From the NCBI GenBank assembly GCA_902776375.1, contig CACYPV010000017.1, forward strand, positions 1-36,625: a stretch of 36,625 nt of DNA. The letters run 5' to 3'. The position numbers and the translations under genes are program-made. Shown one piece after another: positions 20,324-27,753 of this stretch (the first letter of the stretch is position 1; each line of letters begins with the position of its first letter). Source of the stretch: an uncultured Ruminococcus sp. (GTDB lineage Bacteria > Bacillota > Clostridia > Oscillospirales > Acutalibacteraceae). The notes below the pieces were generated by a model. It saw nothing but the letters and a program-made list of their open reading frames with translations. It ran no database searches and was not told the origin of the DNA.

Positions 20324-21200
20324 CGGTGTTCTTCTTTACGTCGTCGTGGCTTGTGTATACGCCCTCGCGGTTCCAAACCTGCTCAAGCAGTCTGAACGTC
20401 TCGCTGACCTCGTCCTTCTTTTTGAGGACTGTCGCGACGATAAGCGCGTTTATCAGGCTGAGCGGAGCTACGAGCGAATCGACTATAGACGCCATATCGC
20501 TGCGCGCGATAAGGATGGAGTCCGCGGACGACACGAGCGGAGAAGCCATACTGTCGGTTATCGCGACGGCGTGAGCGCCGCGGCTGCGCGCGAAGTCCAT
20601 AGCCTCAACAGCCATGGTGCTGTAGCGCGGGAACGAGATACCGATGATTATATCGTCGCTCGTCATGCGAAAAATATGCTCGTAAATCGTGGTGAGGCTG
20701 GTGGTGTTGATGACCGTTACGTTGTCGAAAATAAGCTGAAAGTAGTACGCCAGAAAGCCGGCTATCGCCGCAGTTGAGCGCACGCCGAAGATATAGATGC
20801 GCTTAGCCTTGCAGATCTCGTCGACCGCGCGGTTGAAGTCCTCGTGCGAGGTCTCCTCTATAGTGCGGCGTATCTTGTCGATATCCTGCTGCAAAACGCT
20901 GTCGAGCACGCTGCTGTCGCCGATGCGGGTCGAGGTGACCTCGATACGCTGAACAGAGGTGAGCTTGCTGCGGATCATCTCTTGCATAGCCTTTTGAAGC
21001 TTAGGGTAGCCGTCGTAGCCCAGCTCGGTGGCAAAACGCACAACCGTGCTCTCAGAAACGCCGACGGTCTTGCCGAGCGTGGCGGCGGTCATGAACGCCG
21101 CCTTATCGTAGTGCTCTTCGATGTAAAGGGCGATACGCTTTTGCCCCTTTGAGAAGCTGTTCATCTGCAAATCTATTCTTGAAAGAAGATGTGTGATCAT
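20313..21200 (-). CDS. RpiR/MurR-family transcriptional regulator
   Basis: 295 residues. The N-terminal helix-turn-helix is LGKTVGVSESTVVRFATELGYDGYPKLQ. The C-terminal SIS (sugar-phosphate binding) domain spans IYIFGVRSTAAIAGF through IIGISFPRYSTMAVEAMDFARSRGAHAVAITD. Such proteins sense sugar phosphates and control sugar or amino-sugar genes. ATGs at 21209 and 21200 are both possible. AAGGAG is one base before the first and ten before the second, so 21200 is preferred. It diverges from hisH, but nothing shows that it regulates hisH; its targets are unknown. Confidence 0.9.
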   Translation of the reverse strand: MITHLLSRIDLQMNSFSKGQKRIALYIEEHYDKAAFMTAATLGKTVGVSESTVVRFATELGYDGYPKLQKAMQEMIRSKLTSVQRIEVTSTRIGDSSVLDSVLQQDIDKIRRTIEETSHEDFNRAVDEICKAKRIYIFGVRSTAAIAGFLAYYFQLIFDNVTVINTTSLTTIYEHIFRMTSDDIIIGISFPRYSTMAVEAMDFARSRGAHAVAITDSMASPLVSSADSILIARSDMASIVDSLVAPLSLINALIVATVLKKKDEVSETFRLLEQVWNREGVYTSHDDVKKNTDDK

Positions 21201-21231
21201 GGATTTCATGCTCCTTTTAAAATCTCATTTC

Positions 21232-21260
21232 ATTTTATCACAAAGACTTGCAAATTTCAA
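21232..21260 (-). promoter_or_regulatory. Promoter for the rpiR-flavoprotein-cmk direction
   Basis: On the minus strand TTGAAA (21255-21260), a 17-base spacer and TAAAAT (21232-21237), 31 bases before the preferred start. Confidence 0.7.
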
Positions 21261-21320
21261 TGACTATTGCAGGGATTTTTTATTTTTTATGGGATGACAT
21301 GAAATTTTTCTGTGTTACGG

Positions 21321-21349
21321 TTGCAAATAAAGCTATTATATGGTAGAAT
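21321..21349 (+). promoter_or_regulatory. Promoter for hisH-hisF
   Basis: TTGCAA (21321-21326), a 17-base spacer and TAGAAT (21344-21349) preceded by TGG. The predicted leader is only about 20 bases, so no T-box or other attenuator fits. Confidence 0.8.
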
Positions 21350-21377
21350 CATACATATAAAACAGGGAGATGATGAT

Positions 21378-21995
21378 ATGATAGCTATAATAGACTACGG
21401 CGCGGGCAACATCCAAAGCGTATACAAGGCTCTGCGGCACATCGGCTGCGACTGCTTTGTAACAAGAGACCGCGATGAAATATTAAAAGCCGACGGCGCT
21501 GTGCTGCCGGGCGTAGGCTCGTTCGGCGACACGGTGGACAGCCTGAATGAATTCGGTATAAAGGATACCGCGGTGGAATACATAAAAAGCGGAAAGCCGT
21601 TTTTGGGCATTTGCCTAGGCCTACAGCTGCTGTTCCCCGCAAGCGAGGAAAGCCCCGGAGCCGAAGGTCTGGGGATATTTGACGGCGCTATCACGAAGAT
21701 ACCCGCGGGCGATGGCTTGAAGATACCTCACATGGGCTGGAACAGCCTTGACATAGCAAAGGAGAGCAGACTGTTCAGGGGCATCGAGGGCAACCCATAC
21801 GTTTACTTTGTGCACTCGTATTATTTGAACGCGGCTGATAAAAGCATAGTGGCTGCGCAGACGCACTACGGCGTCACAATTGACGCGGCTGTAGAAAGCG
21901 GCAACGTGTTCGCAACGCAGTTCCACCCCGAAAAGAGCGGCGACGTGGGCTTGCAGATCCTGAAAAACTTTGCCGGTATCGTGAGAGGAGAATAA
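21378..21995 (+). CDS. hisH: Imidazole glycerol phosphate synthase glutaminase subunit HisH
   Basis: A 205-residue class I glutamine amidotransferase that passes ammonia to HisF in histidine synthesis. It begins [15 protein letters not shown]. The catalytic cysteine is in [14 protein letters not shown], and the histidine/glutamate pair is in [11 protein letters not shown]. The start at 21378 is chosen for the family N-terminus and AGGGAG upstream; the frame extends 22 codons further without family resemblance. HisF starts two bases after its stop. Confidence 0.97.
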   Translation: MIAIIDYGAGNIQSVYKALRHIGCDCFVTRDRDEILKADGAVLPGVGSFGDTVDSLNEFGIKDTAVEYIKSGKPFLGICLGLQLLFPASEESPGAEGLGIFDGAITKIPAGDGLKIPHMGWNSLDIAKESRLFRGIEGNPYVYFVHSYYLNAADKSIVAAQTHYGVTIDAAVESGNVFATQFHPEKSGDVGLQILKNFAGIVRGE

Positions 21996-21996
21996 G

Positions 21997-22755
21997 ATGT
22001 ACGCAAAAAGAATAATCCCCTGCCTCGACGTAAAAAACGGCAGGGTAGTTAAGGGCGTGAGCTTTGTCAACATCGTCGACGCGGGCAATCCCGTTGAGTG
22101 CGCCATTCAGTACGACAGGCAGGGCGCGGACGAACTGGTGTTTTTGGACATAACCGCGAGCAGCGACTCGCGCAACATAACTATAGACATGGTGGAAAAG
22201 GTTGCAAACTCCATCTTTATCCCCTTCACCGTCGGCGGCGGCATCCGCAGCGTTGACGACTTCAACGCCCTGCTTCGCGCGGGAGCGGACAAGGTGAGCG
22301 TGAACTCAGCGGCGGTGCACCGTCCCGAGCTTATCAGCGAGGCGGCTTACAAATTCGGCAGCCAATGCGTAGTGGCGGCTATCGACGCGAAGCGCAAGGG
22401 CGACGGCGCCTGGGAGGTCTACATAAACGGCGGCAGAAAGCCTATGGGAATAGACGCCGTGCAGTGGGCTGTCGAGTGCGAAAGGCGCGGCGCGGGCGAG
22501 ATATTGCTTACTAGCATGGACGAGGACGGTCAGAAGAAGGGCTACGACCTCGCGCTGACAAGAGCCGTTAGCGAGCGCGTTGGCATACCCGTTATAGCCA
22601 GCGGCGGCGCGGGCGCTTTGGAGCACTTTTACGACGCGTTCACCGAGGGCAAGGCTGACGCGGTGCTAGCCGCTTCCCTGTTCCACTTCGGCGAGATACC
22701 CATTCCGGAGCTGAAAAAATATCTGAATGATAAAGGAATTTCGGTTAGAAGCTAG
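21997..22755 (+). CDS. hisF: Imidazole glycerol phosphate synthase cyclase subunit HisF
   Basis: A 252-residue TIM barrel that cyclises PRFAR with ammonia from HisH to give IGP and AICAR. Seen: [19 protein letters not shown] at the start with the first catalytic aspartate, [35 protein letters not shown] with the second aspartate, and IASGGAG. The RBS AGAGGAGAA lies at the end of hisH. The stop TAG at 22753-22755 is the first of five TAGs spaced exactly seven bases. Confidence 0.97.
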   Translation: MYAKRIIPCLDVKNGRVVKGVSFVNIVDAGNPVECAIQYDRQGADELVFLDITASSDSRNITIDMVEKVANSIFIPFTVGGGIRSVDDFNALLRAGADKVSVNSAAVHRPELISEAAYKFGSQCVVAAIDAKRKGDGAWEVYINGGRKPMGIDAVQWAVECERRGAGEILLTSMDEDGQKKGYDLALTRAVSERVGIPVIASGGAGALEHFYDAFTEGKADAVLAASLFHFGEIPIPELKKYLNDKGISVRS

Positions 22756-22787
22756 AGGCTAGATGCTAGAAGCTAGATGCTAGAAGC
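22753..22787 (+). repeat. Phase-locked heptamer array starting at the hisF stop (locus 4)
   Basis: Five units: TAGAGGC, TAGATGC, TAGAAGC, TAGATGC, TAGAAGC, then a degenerate TGGAAAT. AACGGAAAAC follows at 22798, resembling the AACGGAAACG that follows the array at 30915 in locus 5. No facing array is seen before the next gene. Confidence 0.93.
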
Positions 22788-22821
22788 TGGAAATTTAACG
22801 GAAAACATCTGCAAAATTTAT

Positions 22822-22872
22822 GGGCTTGGCTCAAAACTCGATTAATGAGTTAGAGCCAAGCCCTTGTTTGTA
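22822..22872 (+). terminator. Intrinsic terminator after hisF
   Basis: GGGCTTGGCTC (22822-22832) pairs with GAGCCAAGCCC (22853-22863) over 11 bp. An inner AACTC/GAGTT extends the stem, and TTGTTTGT follows on the plus strand. It may also stop minus-strand transcripts from the 535-residue gene. Confidence 0.88.
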
Positions 22873-22926
22873 TCATTGTACTGTAGGGTTTGGTCTTGTT
22901 TCTGCCCCCTACATTTTATTTAAATA

Positions 22927-24534
22927 TCAGTATAAATCATCAAGACCGGTGCTTTTAGCAGAGTAAGAATACTCAAAGATACCTCGCAGATCAAACGGCT
23001 CTACAAGCAGAAGCCGCCCGTTATCATCGTAAAAGCCGTTGTTCGGCGGAATCCTTTTGCCTTGATATGCGGTACCTGTCATCGCTTTTCCCGGAAGAGC
23101 TTTTTTCTTTGCCCTTGTAAGGGTCCACTCCTCAGAATCGCTTCCGCCGCCGTCGTGAAAGCTGTAACTTTCATGAAAATGATAATACAGACTAAGATTT
23201 GTTTCTTTCAGGAAATCGATAATACCTCCTCCGCTGCCGAAATCAGCCTTAAAGCACTCGCGGTCGATCTTTATTGTAACGGAAAATACTTGCGTCGGGT
23301 GAGCAAATTTCAAAATCGATTTAACGGTTTCTCCCTTATTGTTTTTCTTCGCGTAAAGGTCAATAAACGGATGATGAAAACGCGCCGCCAAATCATAGAA
23401 ATCGTTTTTATGAGTAAACCATTTCATATAAAAATTAAAACACAGACTTCCATCATCCTCGTAAGGAGAACTCTGTTTGGGTATTTCCTTCGGAATGAGA
23501 TCTGTCATGCACCATGAAACCAACATTGCGTAAAGCGGACGATAATCCTTCCGTTCATCGGAACCGTACGTCATTGTACTTCTGGCATATTCCTCCATGC
23601 GTTTCGACAGCTGCTTCGAGGAAATCGCCTCTTTGCCTAAGCTGCGGCACGCGCCGGGATCATCCAAGTCCCAATGATATTTTTCACGGTAAAACTTCTT
23701 TTTGATCTTCAAAAAATAGTAAACTATATCGTCGCCGCTGCGCGCGGAATCATCTCCGCCCTTCTCTGTTAAAAAGTCGATATCGACGCGCTTTATCTTT
23801 ACGTCATTATAGGATTCTTCAAGAGCTTTGGCGATAAGCTTCCAATTTTGCGGCTTTTCGGGCTTGTTTTTCTTATCGTCGCGATTCTCTGTGATAGTCG
23901 CTTGCGGCGTTTTGTCTGCCGTGGTTTTATTTTTCCGGCGTTGAAGCTGAGCGCTATATCGGGCTTTTTCGCTTCCGCTCATCAGCATATCAACAGTCAG
24001 GCGTTCCTTTACCTCATTAGAAGGAAAAAAGGAGTAAAGTTTAGCGGAGGGGGTGGAAATAAAGCGGACTACAGCGTCATACAGCGAACGGACGTTACTA
24101 TAGTCGCCGCGCTTAAATGTTCTCTTATTTATGTCGTGATACCATCCGAGCAAGCCGCCTGATCCATAGTCTTGCTCGCTGTGAAGAGCCGTAACTTCAA
24201 CCTCGCTCTCTCCTACCTCAAGCGTCACCTCGCAAATGTAAATGCCGGTATCATACCGGATCTTTATTTCTTCTTTTTTGGGCAGAGGCGCTTTAACAAC
24301 AGGAGCGCATTTTTCGGCGGTTGCTTTGGGTTTTTCGGATGGAGCGTCCGTTATCTGAGGCGGCTCCGAGAGCTTTCCCGCGGCTTCTTCGGCGCTTGTA
24401 TGCTTGGACTGCTGCATAATAACCTCCGTTTTAAAAAATTTCAGATCAAGCTTTCCCCTTTTGATCTGCGCCTGCTTTACGGTAGCGTAAAACACAAAAA
24501 CAAGCAGACACAATACAATAACTATATATATCAA
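22927..24534 (-). CDS. Hypothetical single-pass membrane protein, 535 residues
   Basis: Not recognised. The N-terminus is one membrane segment (IYIVIVLCLLVFVFYATV, residues 2-19). A Pro/Lys/Ala-rich linker to about residue 90 and a soluble part follow. The soluble part has a beta-rich stretch (YICEVTLEVGESEVEVTAL), a lysine-rich linker (about 195-230), and a C-terminal region rich in aromatics and histidine (LSLYYHFHESYSFHDGGG). The start is a TTG with GGGGGA upstream; no ATG lies nearer the membrane segment. Base composition is more AT-rich than the housekeeping neighbours, consistent with accessory DNA. It follows a separate terminator hairpin, so it is probably its own transcript. Confidence 0.75.
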   Translation of the reverse strand: MIYIVIVLCLLVFVFYATVKQAQIKRGKLDLKFFKTEVIMQQSKHTSAEEAAGKLSEPPQITDAPSEKPKATAEKCAPVVKAPLPKKEEIKIRYDTGIYICEVTLEVGESEVEVTALHSEQDYGSGGLLGWYHDINKRTFKRGDYSNVRSLYDAVVRFISTPSAKLYSFFPSNEVKERLTVDMLMSGSEKARYSAQLQRRKNKTTADKTPQATITENRDDKKNKPEKPQNWKLIAKALEESYNDVKIKRVDIDFLTEKGGDDSARSGDDIVYYFLKIKKKFYREKYHWDLDDPGACRSLGKEAISSKQLSKRMEEYARSTMTYGSDERKDYRPLYAMLVSWCMTDLIPKEIPKQSSPYEDDGSLCFNFYMKWFTHKNDFYDLAARFHHPFIDLYAKKNNKGETVKSILKFAHPTQVFSVTIKIDRECFKADFGSGGGIIDFLKETNLSLYYHFHESYSFHDGGGSDSEEWTLTRAKKKALPGKAMTGTAYQGKRIPPNNGFYDDNGRLLLVEPFDLRGIFEYSYSAKSTGLDDLY

Positions 24535-24590
24535 TTGCGATCCCCCGATTCCGAAAAAATGTTGCCGCCGAAGCGATCAGATAAAATACA

Positions 24591-24640
24591 AATCCGGGCA
24601 GACATGCGCCAAAAATACAAACTGTCTGCCCGGGATTTTT
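24591..24640. terminator. Terminator hairpin between sseB-like gene and 535-residue gene
   Basis: AATCCGGGCAGACA (24591-24604) pairs with TGTCTGCCCGGGATT (24623-24637) with one bulged base, around an 18-base loop. On the minus strand ATTTGTATTTT follows, a weak T-tract; on plus, TTTTT follows. It lies 13 bases after the sseB-like stop. Confidence 0.75.
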
Positions 24641-24652
24641 AAGAATTACGAA

Positions 24653-25483
24653 TTATTCCTTCTCCTTCATATAGAACGGCTCGATGCCCTTAACAGCGTT
24701 TCTGGCAAAGTCCATTGTGAAGGGCATGATAGTCAGCGCTTCCTCGTCGTCGATGAAGGGCTTGGCAACGTCGGCGATACCCTCGAAGGTGCTGTCCATG
24801 TCGCCGAGAAAATCCACAACGATGAAGTAGCCCATCTTGCCGTCCTTCTCGATCATGCGCAGGAACGCGGCGTTGACCTGCGGCTCGGTGCTCAGGTGAT
24901 TGATGAGAGCCGCCATAAGGTCGATGGGATACTCCTCGGGCTCGCCCACTCTGACCTCTGTGCCGCTTGCGATGATGTTCTTCTTGCGGCGCATGTAGTC
25001 GTACTGCTGCTTTATTGAGATGACCATCGGCTTGGGGAAGGTGACGCTTTTGCCGAAGGCGTTGATAACAAAGCCCTCGGTGCCGGATTTGGGATCCATC
25101 ACCATGCCGGCGAGGCTGTCAAAGTCGGTCACGACCTTGTGCGAGCCTGCCACGCCGCTCCACTTGTTCATCTCGTCCATGTCGGTGAACACGCCGAAGA
25201 ACTTCTGCTTAGTCTGGTTGTTCTCGAGCAGCCTGAACTGCACCTGAGTGGAGTTGCCCATCACGGTCTTGCCGTTTTGGGTGTGGGCGTTGGGTACCTG
25301 CCTTACGTTCGCGGGCAGTATGAATTTTGCCTTGACGCATTCGGTGATCATCGCGTCGATGTTCTCCTTGCAGCCGTCCTCCTGCATTTTTTCAATAGCG
25401 GCGACCAGCTCGGGATTCTTGATATCCTCGGCGGGCACCTTGCTGTTTTCTACTTTTAAATTTCCTTCGCTCATTTTATTCAT
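24653..25483 (-). CDS. SseB-family protein
   Basis: 276 residues with the SseB N-terminal type of fold (KAKFILPANVRQ ... FFGVFTDMDEMNKWSG ... GFVINAFGKSVTFPK) and a C-terminal SseB-like domain (EVRVGEPEEYPIDLMAALINHL ... MGYFIVVDFLGD). No signal peptide or membrane segment is seen. SseB was named from enhanced serine sensitivity in E. coli; its biochemical role is not established. It lies nine bases after the amylase stop and so is probably co-transcribed. ATGs at 25483 and 25474 are both possible because GGAAGG is very close to the first. Confidence 0.82.
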   Translation of the reverse strand: MNKMSEGNLKVENSKVPAEDIKNPELVAAIEKMQEDGCKENIDAMITECVKAKFILPANVRQVPNAHTQNGKTVMGNSTQVQFRLLENNQTKQKFFGVFTDMDEMNKWSGVAGSHKVVTDFDSLAGMVMDPKSGTEGFVINAFGKSVTFPKPMVISIKQQYDYMRRKKNIIASGTEVRVGEPEEYPIDLMAALINHLSTEPQVNAAFLRMIEKDGKMGYFIVVDFLGDMDSTFEGIADVAKPFIDDEEALTIMPFTMDFARNAVKGIEPFYMKEKE

Positions 25484-25492
25484 ATCCTTCCG

Positions 25493-27562
25493 TTAAGATT
25501 CTGTTGTGTAAGTTTTGTCTGGCTCGACGATAAGCCCCTTTTCGTTCGGCGCGGGGTACTGCTCGGTTCCGCTTTCGGCGCCGTCGTTGAAGATGATAAG
25601 CGGAGTCTCCCAGTCATCGGTGAAGGTGTAGCTGTACTTGCCGTCCGCTTCCTTCTTCATCGGCTCACCCGGCCAGTCGTCGTTGAACTCATCGTCGGTG
25701 TTGTAGATGTAGACGTGAACATTTTCCTGCCACGGGTCGGGCTTTTGGAAGTAAACCTTCGTGCCCTTCTTTATCTCGTACTTGGTTTCAAAGGTGAACT
25801 CGACGCGCTCGTAGGTCTTTGCGCCATCCTTGTTCTCGGCGCGCAGCTCGACCTTTACAACATTGCCGCTGCTTGGCTTGCTGACGGTGATCTTGTCGCC
25901 GTTCTTGAATTCCTTCGCCTCGGCTCCGTCGATCGAATACGTGCCCTTATCGGCGTTTTCAAGGGTGAGGTTGACCGAAATGCTGTCCTTATCGGTCTTG
26001 AACTCGGTATCCTCAGCGACGCCGACGTTCGCCATGGGCGCGCGCTCGGTGTAGCCGTCGTTGTAAAGCACCACTACAGTGTTTTCGGGGATAGCCTTGC
26101 CGGACGTGAGCTTGCCGCCCTTTACGGTGTAAACGGTCTTGCCGTCAACGCGGTCGGTGTATTCGCCATCGGGAAGGTTGATATCGAAGTCGGCTTTTAA
26201 TTCTTTTTCAGAATTAACAATAACTGCGCCCTTTTTGCCGCGCTCTACGATGATGGCGGTCGAGTCGTTCGCGGGATTTACAAGGGTCTCCTCTTCGCCT
26301 GTCATGGCGGTGCGGAAGAAGTTGACCGCGCTGACCCTTGAGTCCTTGTACATATCGTCGCCCTGAGGTCCGATGCGGTTCATGCCCCAGTTGTTTTCCT
26401 CGGTGGCGTTATACGGACGCGAGAAGAACAGCGGCGTGCCGCCCTCGCGCGAGGCGATGATAGCCCAGCCCATGATGACCTGATCGTTGTCGAGCTCGCG
26501 CCAGGTTTGGTCGTTGATGTAGTTATCGTGGGATTCGACCCAGGTGACGAGCTGCTTCGGGTCGCGGTCTATCCAGTACTCGCTCACCACGCCGGTGTCG
26601 AGCGTGCCGTTCTTAACAGCCGCGCGGAGCTTGCCGCCGTAGGTGCTGGAGGTCGTCCTGCCGATAGCGTCAACATATTCCTCAATCATGTCGTTGCCGC
26701 CCTGCAAGACCTCGCCGTAGATGAACTTGCTGTCGTAGTCCTTTGTTTCGGTCTTCACCTTATCCCAGAAGTTATTTTCAAAGCCGTCGTTCTCCTTGGG
26801 GTCCTCGGGCAGACCGATGTGCTTTGCCGTGTCGTAGCGGAAGCCGTCGGCGCCGCAGTCGATGCAGTCGTTGATATACTTAAAGAAGTATTCCTGGAAT
26901 GAGGGGCGCTCGGTGTTGATGTCGGGCAGTCCGCCCATTTTGGCGGTCGTGCACTGCAAGCGGTCGCCGTAGTCCGTGATATCCTTCTCGTTGTTCTTGT
27001 GGAACAGCGTTTCAAAGCTGCCGCCGCCCGCGTCTATCAGATCCTGAGATACCGCGTCGAGCTGAGGCGTGGTGTGGTTGGCGATAACGTCGACGATGAC
27101 CTTCACGTCGTACTTATGGGCTTCGTCGCACATTTCTTTGAATTCGTCGCGCGTGCCGAGCTGATAGTTGCCTATCTTAAAATCGGTCGGCTGATAGTGG
27201 TAGTACCATTTGCCGTCGCCGTAAAGCTCCATTCCGCCGCCCTCGCCGACCAAGCACTCGTTTACGGGCGAGGTCTGCACCGCGGTAAAGCCCGCCGCGG
27301 CGATATCGGGCATGGACTCTTTGATGGTGTTGAAGTCCCAGCTGAACACCTGTAAAACAGAACCGTTAGCCACCCTTGCCAAGGCTTCGGGGTCGCTCTT
27401 TTTATCAGAGCTGCCGGAGGTCTGCGAGGAGCCGTTGCCGTCCGAGCTGTCAGCCGCTTTTGATGAAGCGCTGCTATCGCCCTCGCCGCAGGCGCTCAAA
27501 GCAAAAGCGGAGCCTGTGAGCATCAAAGCCGCCAGCAATGAGGTTATTATTCTTTTACGCAA
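25493..27562 (-). CDS. Lipoprotein alpha-amylase (GH13) with CBM26-type module
   Basis: 689 residues. A lipoprotein signal with lipobox LSAC (C25) is followed by a Ser/Gly/Asp linker to about 58. The GH13 barrel has DVIANH (158-163), nucleophile D244 in GFRYDTAKH, acid/base E284 in FIYGEVLQ and D346 in VESHDN. A beta-sandwich region spans about 500-595. Residues 598-689 (VYFQKPDPW ... VYIYNT ... WPGEPM ... IIFNDG) match the CBM26 starch-binding pattern. It is therefore a surface-anchored starch hydrolase. The start is TTG with GGTGAT upstream. The promoter sits inside a 60-bp near-palindrome, suggesting dedicated control. Confidence 0.93.
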   Translation of the reverse strand: MRKRIITSLLAALMLTGSAFALSACGEGDSSASSKAADSSDGNGSSQTSGSSDKKSDPEALARVANGSVLQVFSWDFNTIKESMPDIAAAGFTAVQTSPVNECLVGEGGGMELYGDGKWYYHYQPTDFKIGNYQLGTRDEFKEMCDEAHKYDVKVIVDVIANHTTPQLDAVSQDLIDAGGGSFETLFHKNNEKDITDYGDRLQCTTAKMGGLPDINTERPSFQEYFFKYINDCIDCGADGFRYDTAKHIGLPEDPKENDGFENNFWDKVKTETKDYDSKFIYGEVLQGGNDMIEEYVDAIGRTTSSTYGGKLRAAVKNGTLDTGVVSEYWIDRDPKQLVTWVESHDNYINDQTWRELDNDQVIMGWAIIASREGGTPLFFSRPYNATEENNWGMNRIGPQGDDMYKDSRVSAVNFFRTAMTGEEETLVNPANDSTAIIVERGKKGAVIVNSEKELKADFDINLPDGEYTDRVDGKTVYTVKGGKLTSGKAIPENTVVVLYNDGYTERAPMANVGVAEDTEFKTDKDSISVNLTLENADKGTYSIDGAEAKEFKNGDKITVSKPSSGNVVKVELRAENKDGAKTYERVEFTFETKYEIKKGTKVYFQKPDPWQENVHVYIYNTDDEFNDDWPGEPMKKEADGKYSYTFTDDWETPLIIFNDGAESGTEQYPAPNEKGLIVEPDKTYTTES

Positions 27563-27571
27563 TTAAAATCA

Positions 27572-27641
27572 CCGTCTTTCTGTAAAATGATGTGGAATGA
27601 TCTATACCACTTCATTATAACACAAAGACGGCGAATAGCAA
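27572..27641 (-). promoter_or_regulatory. Amylase promoter embedded in a 60-bp near-palindrome
   Basis: On the minus strand TTGCTA (27636-27641), a 16-base spacer and TATAAT (27614-27619) preceded by TGT. The stretch 27572-27631 is an interrupted palindrome: CCGTCTTT (27572-27579) opposes AAAGACGG (27624-27631), and AATGATGTGG (27586-27595) opposes CCACTTCATT (27607-27616). Both pairs share the centre near 27601. Only half lies in the transcript, so a DNA-level operator is more likely than an RNA hairpin. Confidence 0.75.
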
Positions 27642-27730
27642 ATACTTTTTTATATTTTGTTTTTACTTTATATAAAACTTCTCTATCCCGCCGCTGATGA
27701 ACGCTTGGTAAAGCGAACCTTTCCAAAGGC

Positions 27731-27747
27731 GGGCGAAAGCGCCCACC
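27731..27747 (-). other. Hairpin after the Ig-like/transglutaminase gene, possible weak terminator
   Basis: On the minus strand GGGCG-CTTT-CGCCC forms a short GC stem just after the stop at 27754, followed by only TTT. There is no proper T-tract, so it is a weak terminator at best. Confidence 0.4.
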
Positions 27748-27753
27748 GGCGCA

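Noticed and set aside
21210-21377. T-box or histidine attenuator before hisH
   Set aside because: The mapped-by-eye promoter leaves a leader of only about 20 bases, too short for such structures.
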